NCBI GenBank assembly: GCA_947626435.1
Contig: CANQSB010000019.1
Span: forward strand, 1-64,000
Direction of reading: 5' to 3'
DNA length: 64,000 bases
DNA from: an uncultured Lachnospiraceae bacterium
Lineage (GTDB): Bacteria; Bacillota; Clostridia; Lachnospirales; Lachnospiraceae
The translations under genes and the position numbers were made by a program. Positions 35,310-43,762 of this stretch are shown piece by piece. Position 1 is the first letter of the stretch, and the number at the start of each line of letters is the position of its first letter. The notes below the pieces were generated by a model, which saw only the letters and a program-made list of their open reading frames with translations, searched no databases and was not told where the DNA came from.

Positions 35310-36233
35310 TTATATGTTGAGCAGTTTTTGCGCCTGTGCCATGATTTCGCCGATTATCTCCGCGCAGGTCTGCTCGCTTTTGACAAGTCCCGCAATCTGT
35401 CCCGCCATGACTGTGCCATTTACGACATCACCCTCAACTACTGCTTTTTTGAGCGAGCCGAGCGTGAGCTTTTCAAGCTCCATGAGATCCGCGCCCTCTT
35501 TTTCGAGGCGCAGGTATTCCTTTGTCATTTTGTTGCGTATGCTCCTTACCGGATGTCCCGTAGACATGCCCGTGACTGCGGAATCTATGTCTTTTGCCTT
35601 GATAAGCATATCCTTATATTTTTGATGTACTACCGACTCCTTGGCGACTACAAAGCGCGTGCCCATCTGAACCGCCTCCGCGCCGAGCATAAATGACGCC
35701 GCGAATCCTCTGCCGTCCGCTATGCCGCCTGCCGCGATTACGGGAATGCTTACGGCATCAACTACCTGTGGCACGAGCGCCATTGTCGTGGTGGAGCCGA
35801 TGTGTCCGCCGCTCTCCATGCCCTCCGCAACTACCGCGTCCGCGCCGCCGCGCTCCATGAGTTTAGCCATTGCCACGCTCGCGATTACGGGGATGACCTT
35901 TATGCCTGCGGCTTTCCACAGCTCCATGTATTTAGCGGGATTGCCCGCGCCGGTAGTAACTACCTTTACGCCTTCGTCCGCAACTACTTTAGCTATAGCA
36001 TCCGCCTCGGGATTCATGAGCATTATGTTGACGCCAAAAGGCTTATCGGTAGCCTGCTTTACCTGCCTTATCTGTTCCCTGACAAATTCCGCGGGCGCGC
36101 CGCCTGCTCCGATAATGCCCAGCCCTCCCGCATTTGATACGGCGGCCGCGAGATTGTGCTCTGCAACCCACGCCATGCCGCCTTGGATAATCGGATATTC
36201 AATTTCTAAAATGTCCGTAACTCTCGTTTTCAT
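35310..36233 (-). CDS. fabK: Enoyl-ACP reductase II (FMN)
   Basis: 307 aa FMN-dependent TIM barrel of the nitronate monooxygenase superfamily. PIIQGGMAWVAEHNLA, AGGLGIIGAGG, GMESGGHIGS, IPVIAAGGIADGRG and GTRFVVAKES match FabK. It completes each elongation cycle and is insensitive to triclosan, unlike FabI; no fabI is seen here. It lies 35 bases after acpP and is immediately upstream of fabD, the same order as in streptococci. Confidence 0.94.
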   Translation of the reverse strand: MKTRVTDILEIEYPIIQGGMAWVAEHNLAAAVSNAGGLGIIGAGGAPAEFVREQIRQVKQATDKPFGVNIMLMNPEADAIAKVVADEGVKVVTTGAGNPAKYMELWKAAGIKVIPVIASVAMAKLMERGGADAVVAEGMESGGHIGSTTTMALVPQVVDAVSIPVIAAGGIADGRGFAASFMLGAEAVQMGTRFVVAKESVVHQKYKDMLIKAKDIDSAVTGMSTGHPVRSIRNKMTKEYLRLEKEGADLMELEKLTLGSLKKAVVEGDVVNGTVMAGQIAGLVKSEQTCAEIIGEIMAQAQKLLNI

Positions 36234-36268
36234 AGTTTTATGTTTCCTTTATAACGCCTGCCCCGCGA

Positions 36269-36502
36269 TTATGCCTCTACGCCCTTTGATTTCATATATT
36301 CAATAATCGAACCTACCGTAGTGATGCCTTCCAAGTCCTCAGAGGGAATTTCTACGCCGTACTCCTCCTCAAATGCCATTACAAGCTCGAAAAGGTCAAG
36401 CGAATCCGCCTCCAAATCCTCCTTGAAACGCGTTTCCTCCGTGATTTCCACCCCGTCAAGATTTAACTGCTCCTCGATGATTTCCTTTACTCTTTCTAAC
36501 AT
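36269..36502 (-). CDS. acpP: Acyl carrier protein
   Basis: 77 aa, acidic. The phosphopantetheine serine is in LEADSLDLFELVM (about 36). It carries growing acyl chains and is the first gene of the fab operon. The start follows GGAAGGAAATCACA. The promoter lies about 155 bases upstream. Confidence 0.95.
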   Translation of the reverse strand: MLERVKEIIEEQLNLDGVEITEETRFKEDLEADSLDLFELVMAFEEEYGVEIPSEDLEGITTVGSIIEYMKSKGVEA

Positions 36503-36635
36503 TGTGATTTCCTTCCTTTCTACTTTTTAAATTAGGATTTTTAATATTTGGATTTTTGGCGCTTAATGCCTTATTTGTGGCGTTTGGCGCCGGGTCTTTA
36601 TATTTTGGTTTTCAAATATTTTTGGTTTCAAATAT

Positions 36636-36648
36636 TTTGACCCTCAAA
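36636..36648. promoter_or_regulatory. FabT-like operator
   Basis: TTTGA-CCC-TCAAA, a 13-bp palindrome matching the core TTTGAN(3)TCAAA of streptococcal FabT boxes. It lies 15 bases downstream of the -10 box, so it overlaps about +10 to +22 of the transcript. A bound MarR/FabT protein would block initiation or early elongation. Confidence 0.6.
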
Positions 36649-36663
36649 CCATTTATCTGCTAC

Positions 36664-36692
36664 AGCATATACCAGTTATATATATTTGTCAA
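36664..36692 (-). promoter_or_regulatory. Sigma-A promoter of the fab operon
   Basis: On the minus strand: TTGACA (36687-36692), 17 bases, TATGCT (36664-36669). The predicted start is near 36657, giving a leader of about 155 bases to acpP. Confidence 0.75.
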
Positions 36693-36937
36693 TAGCTAAT
36701 TTGGAAAAAATTTTCCGCACAATAGAACATATTTTCGTTTTTAGTGTTGCATATTTCCTATTATGGTGATATATTAAATATATTCCACTTTTTTGGCAAT
36801 TGATACGGTGAATTACCTTTATGTCAATTCAGATGTCAACTTTCGCTATATTACTTGTTTATAATGCGATTATCCGGTTATAATTGTGTTATAATGTTGC
36901 TTTCAGATATTTAGGGTTGGTATGGAGGAGATATTTT

Positions 36938-37222
36938 ATGGATTCAGGCATTTTTGATATGTTAGTTGATTATGTCGTAAACGAAAGGTTGGACACCGTA
37001 GTTTTAGGGGATGAAAAATACAAACAGGCGCAAAGGGATGTAGGGCTTGCCACAAACGAGGTCACGGAATACGGCTTCAGCGATGAGCAGTTAAAGCTGA
37101 TAGACCGTCTCGTTTGCTCATATACGGCAGAGGGAGCGCTATCAGCCAGGCTGTCATACGCTCAGGGCTTTAAGGACTGCGTGACTTTCCTCAAGGAAAT
37201 CGGTCTGATAAAGACGGAATAA
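36938..37222 (+). CDS. Hypothetical protein (94 aa)
   Basis: The ATG at 36938 stands behind ATGGAGGAGATATTTT. The product is helical and acidic (DMLVDYVVNERLDTVVLGDE, then DEQLKLIDRLVCSYTAEG and YAQGFKDCVTFLKEIGLI). The last part resembles small DUF proteins of Clostridia (a SYTAEGALSARLSYAQGF helix), but I cannot name the family with confidence. It has its own promoter and no clear operon partner; GH9 starts 135 bases later. Confidence 0.6.
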   Translation: MDSGIFDMLVDYVVNERLDTVVLGDEKYKQAQRDVGLATNEVTEYGFSDEQLKLIDRLVCSYTAEGALSARLSYAQGFKDCVTFLKEIGLIKTE

Positions 37223-37357
37223 TCTGTTGCCCACACCAATATACATCAAAAATAACAGCATTTTGATATTCTTTTTCGCTTTTATCATTATACTCTGTAT
37301 ATATGATGATTTTATTTACATTCATCCCACAAAATAATGTTTTTAGGAGGTCTTTTT

Positions 37358-38980
37358 ATGTACAAACGCATCTTTATAAACCAGTGCGGCTATCTGCCCG
37401 ATATGGAAAAGCTTGTCACGTTCAACTGCGTGTGCGAAGACAAGCCGGTAAGCTTTAACGTATTAAAAAGCGACGGCTCGTTCGTTTACGCCGGCACTGC
37501 GGCAAAGCGCGTCGATAACCCTTCCGCCGGGGAAATCAATTATATAGGTGATTTTTCCGAGGTCACGGAGCCCGGCAGATATTATGTTACGGCGGACGGC
37601 TACGGCGAATCCGATACGTTCGCCGTCGGCGCGGACATATATAATGGCGTTTTCCAGAAAGCATACGCGTTTTATTACCTTCAGCGCTGCGGCTGCGATA
37701 TTCCCAAACGCGCAGGCGGCATATATGCCCACGGCGCCTGCCACACCTCTCCCGCGCTCGTCTACGGCAGCAACCGCCGCAAGGAAGTAAGCGGAGGCTG
37801 GCATGACGCGGGCGATTACGGGCGCTATATCGCCCCCGCCGCGATGGCAGTAGCGCAGCTCTTGTATGCATACGAAGAAAACCCGGGGCTCGCGTCGCTC
37901 TATCTTTCCCCGGACAGCGAAATCAACGCCACAAAACCCTCGCCTTTCCTTGACGAAATCAAATATGAGCTTGATTGGATGCTGAAAATGCAGGACGATG
38001 ACGGAAAGCTCTTCCACAAGGTTACGTGCAGAAGCTTCTGCGGCTTCATAATGCCTGATATGGAAAAGGACGAGCTCGTGCTCAGCCCCGTGTCCGTCAC
38101 TGCTACGGCGGATTTTGCGGCAGCGGCGGCGCTCGCTTCACGCCTTTACCGCGAAATTGATAGTGAATACGCAGATACGCTTGCGGACGCGGCAAAGCGG
38201 GCTTATGATGCCATGTACGGCATGGTGCTCGAGGGAGGCTTTAAAAATCCTCCTGAAATAAGCACCGGCGAATACGGAGATGCCTGCGACGCTGATGAAC
38301 GCTACTGGGCGGCGGCGGAATTGTACAAGACCTTTGGGGATGAAAAATACAGAAAAGATTTCGAACGCCTTGCCGCTGAAAGGATATACCATGGCTATGG
38401 CTGGGAGGACATGGGAAGCTATGGCAACCGCGCATATATTACTGCGGGGCATCCCGTCGACGCAGAGCTTGTCGGGCGCATTAAAAGCTCTATGCTTGAG
38501 CTTGCCGACAAGCTGCTTGCCAACACGCTTGCCGACGGATACGGCACGTCACTCACCTCAAAAGAATACATATGGGGAAGCAACCTTTATGCGGCAAACA
38601 ACGGCATACATCTATATGACGCATATAAGCTTACGGGTGATGCGAAATACCTCAACGCGGCGGCACAGCAGCTTCATTACCTGCTCGGGCGCAACTGCGT
38701 AGGACTGTGCTACCTCACAGGCTGCGGCACAGACGCTATAAAGCATCCTCACCACAGACCCTCGGGCTTCAACGGACGCGCTATGGAGGGTATGCTTTCG
38801 GGCGGTCCCTGCAGCGCCCGCCTTGACGAAGTGGCAAGGCAGGTTCTTACTGAAAATACGCCTCCCGCCAAAGCGATTGTCGATATGACGGGAAGCTATT
38901 CGACAAACGAAGTGACTGTATATTGGAACTCAGCCTTTGTGCAACTTTTAGCCGAGGTCATGTGCGGTACGAACGCTTAG
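37358..38980 (+). CDS. Glycoside hydrolase family 9, apparently cytosolic
   Basis: 540 aa. An N-terminal CelD-type Ig domain (about 1-85; FINQCGYLPD, ITYIGDFS-like YIGDFSEVTEPGRYYV) precedes the (alpha/alpha)6 barrel. GGWHDAGDYGRY (about 145) has the two GH9 aspartates, HHRPSGFNGR (about 470) the substrate His, and STNEVTVYWNSAF (about 515) the acid Glu. No signal peptide or lipobox is present, so it likely acts on imported oligosaccharides (cellodextrins or related), unlike secreted GH9 cellulases. The ATG at 37358 follows TAGGAGGTC. The GH10 and GH5 genes lie nearby. Confidence 0.88.
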   Translation: MYKRIFINQCGYLPDMEKLVTFNCVCEDKPVSFNVLKSDGSFVYAGTAAKRVDNPSAGEINYIGDFSEVTEPGRYYVTADGYGESDTFAVGADIYNGVFQKAYAFYYLQRCGCDIPKRAGGIYAHGACHTSPALVYGSNRRKEVSGGWHDAGDYGRYIAPAAMAVAQLLYAYEENPGLASLYLSPDSEINATKPSPFLDEIKYELDWMLKMQDDDGKLFHKVTCRSFCGFIMPDMEKDELVLSPVSVTATADFAAAAALASRLYREIDSEYADTLADAAKRAYDAMYGMVLEGGFKNPPEISTGEYGDACDADERYWAAAELYKTFGDEKYRKDFERLAAERIYHGYGWEDMGSYGNRAYITAGHPVDAELVGRIKSSMLELADKLLANTLADGYGTSLTSKEYIWGSNLYAANNGIHLYDAYKLTGDAKYLNAAAQQLHYLLGRNCVGLCYLTGCGTDAIKHPHHRPSGFNGRAMEGMLSGGPCSARLDEVARQVLTENTPPAKAIVDMTGSYSTNEVTVYWNSAFVQLLAEVMCGTNA

Positions 38981-39090
38981 TGTACCGCCAACATCTGCAT
39001 TTACCCGATTGTTTGCGCAGGGGGTTCTATCTGCCATGTTCGGATTTGCAGACATTGATGCTTTTGATTGACAATTTTATTCCATAATGA

Positions 39091-39176
39091 AATTCCCCGC
39101 AACAGAGCTGATGGGTATCAGCCCAAGACTCGCTCCGCTCGTCATTAATTTGTTACGCAACAGACCTGCGGGGATT
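39091..39176. repeat. Multi-hairpin intergenic element
   Basis: Outer stem AATTCCCCGCA with TGCGGGGATT. Inner hairpins are GCTGATGGGTATCAGC and GACTCGCTCCGCTCGTC. GCAACAGA occurs near both ends as a direct repeat. The layout looks like a small structured interspersed repeat; copy number elsewhere is unknown. Confidence 0.5.
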
Positions 39177-39193
39177 TACCCTGAGAGATTAAA

Positions 39194-39295
39194 TCGGGGC
39201 TGTCACAATAAAGAATATAAGTACAAGATATGGTATCTTTTAATTCATACATAATACCATATTTTGTTTGCTTATCCTTATTATGACAGCCCCGA
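39194..39295. mobile_element. MITE-like palindromic element (102 bp)
   Basis: Terminal TCGGGGCTGTCA and TGACAGCCCCGA are perfect inverted repeats. Pairing continues imperfectly through about 42 bases per arm (to ATATGGTAT and ATACCATAT). No ORF. Such GGGGCTGTCA ends recall insertion sequence termini, so it may be a non-autonomous derivative. No clear target duplication is seen. Confidence 0.6.
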
Positions 39296-39325
39296 GTTTT
39301 GTGTTTACCTCTCACAAAACTGTGA
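39296..39325. repeat. 30-bp direct repeat, unit A
   Basis: Contains the inverted arms GTTTTGTG and CACAAAAC. Unit B at 39366-39395 differs at two positions; the units start 70 bp apart, immediately beside the MITE-like element. Confidence 0.6.
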
Positions 39326-39365
39326 GTTATTCAGCCAAGCTTTTAATGAAACTGTTTTCACCCAA

Positions 39366-39395
39366 GTCTTGTGTTTATCTCTCACAAAACTGTGA
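39366..39395. repeat. 30-bp direct repeat, unit B
   Basis: Second copy of the repeat at 39296-39325, with C for T at the third base and T for C in the loop. It lies just downstream of the GH10 stop on the minus strand. Confidence 0.6.
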
Positions 39396-39419
39396 AAGCG
39401 GTACATATCTATCTTTATT

Positions 39420-40892
39420 TTACTCAGTAAAAGCATAAAACGCAGGCTTTTTCTCATAATTTTCGTCAAATAAGAGCGGACACTCGGGAAGTCCCGTCGT
39501 GTTTCCTCCGCCGATATTTGAACGGCTCTGCAGCCATGACAGATGGTCTGCCGTTCCCCAGAAAGTGAGCGAGGTCACATTTACGCCATCCTCCTTGCTT
39601 GCCGACTTCAGAGCCTGATATATCGCCCTGTAACGCTCTGCCTGAGCCTTATATTCCTTCTCCTTTGCTTCCGGGCTGCCGTCATAGCTCTCGCTTGCCT
39701 TCATATCGCACTCCGTCAGCTGGATATTATCTATGACTTGGGCGTAGTCGTGGATTGCCGTCTCTATGTCCGATATGCTTGGCCAGTCCGCACCGTAATG
39801 TCCCTGCATTCCCATAGCGTCTATGCGCGTACCCTCTGCCGACTGTACCGCCTTAATAAGCTCTATGATGCCTTCCTTTTTGTTTGCCATATATTCGTTG
39901 TAGTCATTGTAGTAGAGCTCCAGACTTGCGGGCGCGTATTTGTTGGCATATTTAAACGCGTTTATAATGTATTCATTGCTCTCATACACATGCCACCAGC
40001 TTGAATTATTGCCATGAGTATCATTTGAAAGGGGCTCATTAGGATTTTCATTGTCTGAGCGGTATGTGCCTGTAGCGTCGCTTACAGCTTCGTTTACTAC
40101 ATCCCAGCCGTAAAACAAATCTTTGTATTTGCTGTTTTCTCCCGTATAATGCGTGAGCACTGTGCGTATGTACCACTCTAAGCGCTTATTCATCGTGTCC
40201 TTGTCAACATATGGCTTCGTCTTGTCATAGTCCTCATGGAAAAACCATTCAGGCGTCTGCGAGTGCCATACAAGCACATGACCTCTAACCTTTAGCGCAT
40301 TGTCGGGATTTTTCTCGTTCCACTGCAATACTTTTTCAAGCATTGTATCCGCCCTTGTGTAATTTACCTTCGGCACTGTCATTGTCTCGCCGTTAAGCTC
40401 TACCTCCGTAGTGCCGGGGCAAACGGCATTGCTGTAGCCAAACAGCGCGTCGGGCTTTAACTCATTGCCAAAAGTCACAGCATTGAAATGCGTCGTGACT
40501 ATATCCCACACCTGTTCGTTGTTTATTTCCATGCCTGTCACAGCCGCGCCGACATAGCAGCCAAGCTCTTTTACTACCGCGTCCTTCAAAATCACGCCGT
40601 CGTCAACCGCCGCCTGCGTCTCGCCGCTTTCTGCTGTTTCAGTTACCGCTTCCGTAGTGGTCGCGGCAATCTCTGTCGTTTCTGTTTCCATAGCTTCCGT
40701 ACCTCCCGTACTCTCGGTTTCTGCGCTCTCTGCCTGCTGTGCGCTCTCCGTCTGCTGCTCGTCCGATATCGCGTTGCTATTGCTTTCGGATGACTTCGCC
40801 GAACAGCCTGCAAGCATAGAAACCGCCAAAAACAGGGCTGTCATGCGCCCAAGCTTTTTGATTGTGATATTGCTTCCAAATTTTTTTATCAT
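39420..40892 (-). CDS. Endo-beta-1,4-xylanase, GH10 lipoprotein
   Basis: 490 aa. A lipobox ends at Cys30 (VSMLAGC). An acidic Thr/Glu-rich linker (31-95) leads to a GH10 barrel. RGHVLVWHSQTPEWF, the acid/base Glu in YGWDVVNEAVSD and the nucleophile Glu in IQLTECDMKAS are intact; ALKVRGHVL and GMQGHYG are also typical. It would hydrolyse xylan at the cell surface. The ATG follows GAGAGGAATTATCA. The AraC gene is divergent and close by (286 bases). Confidence 0.93.
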   Translation of the reverse strand: MIKKFGSNITIKKLGRMTALFLAVSMLAGCSAKSSESNSNAISDEQQTESAQQAESAETESTGGTEAMETETTEIAATTTEAVTETAESGETQAAVDDGVILKDAVVKELGCYVGAAVTGMEINNEQVWDIVTTHFNAVTFGNELKPDALFGYSNAVCPGTTEVELNGETMTVPKVNYTRADTMLEKVLQWNEKNPDNALKVRGHVLVWHSQTPEWFFHEDYDKTKPYVDKDTMNKRLEWYIRTVLTHYTGENSKYKDLFYGWDVVNEAVSDATGTYRSDNENPNEPLSNDTHGNNSSWWHVYESNEYIINAFKYANKYAPASLELYYNDYNEYMANKKEGIIELIKAVQSAEGTRIDAMGMQGHYGADWPSISDIETAIHDYAQVIDNIQLTECDMKASESYDGSPEAKEKEYKAQAERYRAIYQALKSASKEDGVNVTSLTFWGTADHLSWLQSRSNIGGGNTTGLPECPLLFDENYEKKPAFYAFTE

Positions 40893-41077
40893 TGATAATT
40901 CCTCTCATTCTGCCGTTTCAGCGGCATTTTTCCCATTGCGGTGCGTCATGTGTCTATTATATGTCCTCCGTCCCTGATTTTCATTCCGTTTTTTGCTTTT
41001 TGCCTCCCACTATTTGCTTTTAATGAATTTTTTTGTAAATTTTGCTTATTCTTCAAAATATTATCAGCGTTGTATAA

Positions 41078-41106
41078 TTTACTTTTTGTGCAATATGTGA
41101 TAAAAT
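41078..41106 (+). promoter_or_regulatory. Sigma-A promoter of AraC gene
   Basis: -35 TTTACT (41078-41083), 17 bases, -10 TAAAAT (41101-41106). The gene starts 71 bases downstream. Confidence 0.65.
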
Positions 41107-41177
41107 AGGCATAAACAGGCAATAAAGTTACCAAAAGCGTAACTTCTCGAGCGCAATAGTTGTATGGGGGGATTAAT

Positions 41178-42107
41178 GTGCTTGCAAAAAATATTGACTT
41201 TTTTTCGGTAAATAATGATTTCTCGGGCGAGCGTACCATTGCTGACGGAAAGCATGAACTGGTAGAGCATTTGGAAAGCTGCGCGATACGCATATGGTAC
41301 AACACTCAAAATACATGCTTCGATACACACTGGCACAACGACATCGAGATAATCATGCCTGTAGAAAACTGGTATGACGCGGTTGTCGATGAGCAGTATT
41401 TCCATGTAGAGCCCGGCGACATCATCATTATACCCTCCGGCGCGCTCCACTCGCTTACGGCGCCCGATACAGGCATGCGTTTTGTCTTTCTGCTTGATAT
41501 AGCTTCTATCGCGTCAATACATGGCTTTGCGGAGGTCGAAGCAAGACTTTCCTCGCCGCTCCATGTCACAAAATCGGCATTTCCGTATGTTTATGACGAC
41601 ATACATTCTATCCTCATGCAGATACGCGACGAATATTTCTGCAAGAAGCCGTTTTATGAGCTTACTATTTTTTCCCTGCTTTTAAATATGTTCGTCACCA
41701 TTGGCAGAAACCATCTAAACAACATAGAGGCATTTTCCAACACGCGCATATACAAACAGCAGGAATACACTGATAAATTCAATAATGTCTTGGAATACAT
41801 TGACGAGCATTACATGGAGGATTTCACGCTTGAGGATGTCGCTGCCGCGGTAGGCTTCAGCAAATACCATTTTTCAAGGCTTTTTAAGCAGTACACAGGC
41901 TTTACCTTCTGCTCATACATATGCCACCGCAGAATCAAGGTTGCTGAGAAGCTTCTTGCGCAGCCCGACCTCTCCATCACAGAGATTGCCATGAAAGCGG
42001 GCTTTCCAAGCATTTCCACCTTTAACAGAGTATTCCGCCAGCAAAAAAACTGTTCGCCGACGGAATACCGCGATAAAAACAGGTTAAGGCATTTTTACGG
42101 AGATTAA
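41178..42107 (+). CDS. AraC-family transcriptional regulator
   Basis: 309 aa. The N-terminal cupin (about 40-110; THWHNDIEIIMPV, EPGDIIIIPSGALHSL) is a sugar-sensing pocket. The C-terminal double HTH (about 205-305) has FTLEDVAAAVGFSKYHFSRL and LSITEIAMKAGFPSISTFNR, ending NCSPTEYR. It is set between divergent GH10 and convergent GH5 genes, so it is a good candidate to control them. The GTG at 41178 is 6 bases after GGGGGG. Its stop overlaps the GH5 stop by 4 bases. Confidence 0.87.
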   Translation: MLAKNIDFFSVNNDFSGERTIADGKHELVEHLESCAIRIWYNTQNTCFDTHWHNDIEIIMPVENWYDAVVDEQYFHVEPGDIIIIPSGALHSLTAPDTGMRFVFLLDIASIASIHGFAEVEARLSSPLHVTKSAFPYVYDDIHSILMQIRDEYFCKKPFYELTIFSLLLNMFVTIGRNHLNNIEAFSNTRIYKQQEYTDKFNNVLEYIDEHYMEDFTLEDVAAAVGFSKYHFSRLFKQYTGFTFCSYICHRRIKVAEKLLAQPDLSITEIAMKAGFPSISTFNRVFRQQKNCSPTEYRDKNRLRHFYGD

Positions 42108-43444
42108 TCTTGCGGCTTAGCGGCGTACTCCACAAGCGCGTCCGCTATCTCCTGTGAATACCATGTGAGATTTCTCCTGTCAAATATGCCAAATTTTTCG
42201 CCTGAATCAGAGTAATTGCCGTTGTCCCACCAGATACATTTTATGCCGTAGCCATTCATAATCTCCATATAATCCGCAAGCCACTTTATTATCTCCTGCG
42301 TGTTCTGCGTTTCCTGTCCGTCCGCATTCGTGTATGTCTTGTTTACCGCCCCAAACTCTGTGACTATGACGGGGATTCCTTTCTTTATCAAGGGGTACAG
42401 TTGGCTCGTTGCCCATTTTATATCTGTTTTGAGCGAACCGTCCCATTCGTATACGCTGCCGCTGCCACTGTTAGGCTCATATGTAAAGAAGTACGGCGTG
42501 TACAGGTGCGCCGATACCATTACATACTTGTCGTCGGGCACTTCAAGCTGCGTTATTGTCTGCGTCGTAACTGAATTGCCGTATGGGCATATGATAAGGC
42601 ACCTCGTAGCATTTTCACCGCCTGTGGCACGCACTGTATCTACAAAAACCTTGTTTAATTCATTCACCGCCGCGCGACCTTCGTCTGTACCGCCTGACCA
42701 CTCCTCAAACGAGCCCTTTATCCTCGGCTCATTCATCCCCTCAAACAATAGATGATAATCATATTCGGCAAATCTCTCAGAAAGCTGCCCCCATATCGCA
42801 GCAAGCTCCGCCTTAACCTCGTCCAAGCCGTCCTTCTGCGGTTTCAACCAAAAATCAGGCTCATGGTGCGTGTCAAGTATGACATACATTCCCTCACTGT
42901 AAGCGTAATCCACTACCTCCGCCACCCGCTCAAGCCACGCGCTGTCTATCGTATAATCGGGAGCCGCGCCTGTATTTTCGCTCCAAGTCACCGGGATTCT
43001 GATAGTGTTAAAGCCCTGAGCGCGTACAGCGTCAATCATTTCCTTGGTAGTTTTGGGATTGCCCCAATATGTCTCATTATCAAGCGGCGTCGGTGAACCC
43101 CATGCATCAAAAGTGTTTCCAAGATTCCACCCCACCGTCATCTGCGCAAGCACCTCAGACGCCGTAGGCGCATCGGGATTCGCATTGTCTGTCGTTTCCG
43201 CTGCCGTCTGTGTCATTGTCTCACTCTCCTGTTCATCAGACTTGATTTCTGCACTCTCAGTTTCTCCCTCCGACTGCGATTGACTTTCAATCACAGAGGT
43301 ATCTGCCTCCGCCGTTTCTACCGTTTCTACCGTTGCCACCTGTCCATCTGCTTCCTGATTATCCTTTGATGAACATGCCGACAACGCCAACACCGCAGTC
43401 GTTACAAGTACAAACAACACATGCTTTACATTTTTTCTTTTCAT
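42104..43444 (-). CDS. GH5 endo-glucanase-like lipoprotein
   Basis: 446 aa. A lipobox ends at Cys24 (LALSAC), followed by an acidic linker (to about 95) and a GH5 barrel. MTVGWNLGNTFDAWG, GFNTIRIPVTWSEN, LDTHHEPDFW, the acid/base in LFEGMNEPRIKG and the nucleophile in VIVTEFGAVNK are intact. It hydrolyses beta-1,4-glucan or mannan; the family alone does not settle the substrate. It converges with the AraC gene. Confidence 0.9.
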   Translation of the reverse strand: MKRKNVKHVLFVLVTTAVLALSACSSKDNQEADGQVATVETVETAEADTSVIESQSQSEGETESAEIKSDEQESETMTQTAAETTDNANPDAPTASEVLAQMTVGWNLGNTFDAWGSPTPLDNETYWGNPKTTKEMIDAVRAQGFNTIRIPVTWSENTGAAPDYTIDSAWLERVAEVVDYAYSEGMYVILDTHHEPDFWLKPQKDGLDEVKAELAAIWGQLSERFAEYDYHLLFEGMNEPRIKGSFEEWSGGTDEGRAAVNELNKVFVDTVRATGGENATRCLIICPYGNSVTTQTITQLEVPDDKYVMVSAHLYTPYFFTYEPNSGSGSVYEWDGSLKTDIKWATSQLYPLIKKGIPVIVTEFGAVNKTYTNADGQETQNTQEIIKWLADYMEIMNGYGIKCIWWDNGNYSDSGEKFGIFDRRNLTWYSQEIADALVEYAAKPQD

Positions 43445-43762
43445 GATGATATCGTACTCCTTTTTACATATACTATTATAGATGTCACTATTATAAACAT
43501 TTGCGAAACTCTAGTCAATAACCTAGTGTACCGTACCGTTCATACTTAGCATGATATAAAAACGAACAAAGCTTTACCTTATCATTATTATAAGTCTTGC
43601 AGCTTGCTGCACATATGTACTGTATCTACGATACAGTAACATTGACGCGATTTTTATATATTTTGACTAAATTCGGACAGTTGAGAACATATTTCACCAC
43701 TACTTAATACCATAAACAGGCAATTATAAAACTCCCTCCCCGACACAGTATTTAAGCATTTT
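43445..43762. other. AT-rich intergenic region upstream of GH5
   Basis: 318 bases. Minus-strand TATAAT boxes at about 43475 and 43490 could form the GH5 promoter, without a clear -35. A short palindromic GGTACGGTAC lies near 43530. No gene seen. Confidence 0.45.

Larger units (their letters stand above)
36503..36937. other. Intergenic region with fab promoter and divergent promoter
   Basis: Between the divergent fab operon and a 94-aa hypothetical gene. It holds the fab promoter and FabT-like palindrome, two tandem near-repeats of GGTTTTCAAATATTTTT (about 36607-36635) in the fab leader, and a probable plus-strand promoter at 36855-36884 (TTGTTT, 17-18 bases, TATAAT). Confidence 0.6.
38981..39419. 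other. Repeat-rich intergenic region
   Basis: No gene. It contains a folded element at 39091-39176, a palindromic MITE-like element at 39194-39295 and two 30-bp direct repeats (39296-39325, 39366-39395). See separate entries. Confidence 0.7.

Noticed and set aside
37463-38017. Long antisense frame (184 aa) inside GH9
   Set aside because: Shadow of a GC-rich gene; arginine/alanine-rich composition, no motif or ribosome-binding site.
39296-39395. CRISPR array
   Set aside because: Only two repeat units with a single 40-base interval, internal hairpins and no cas genes.
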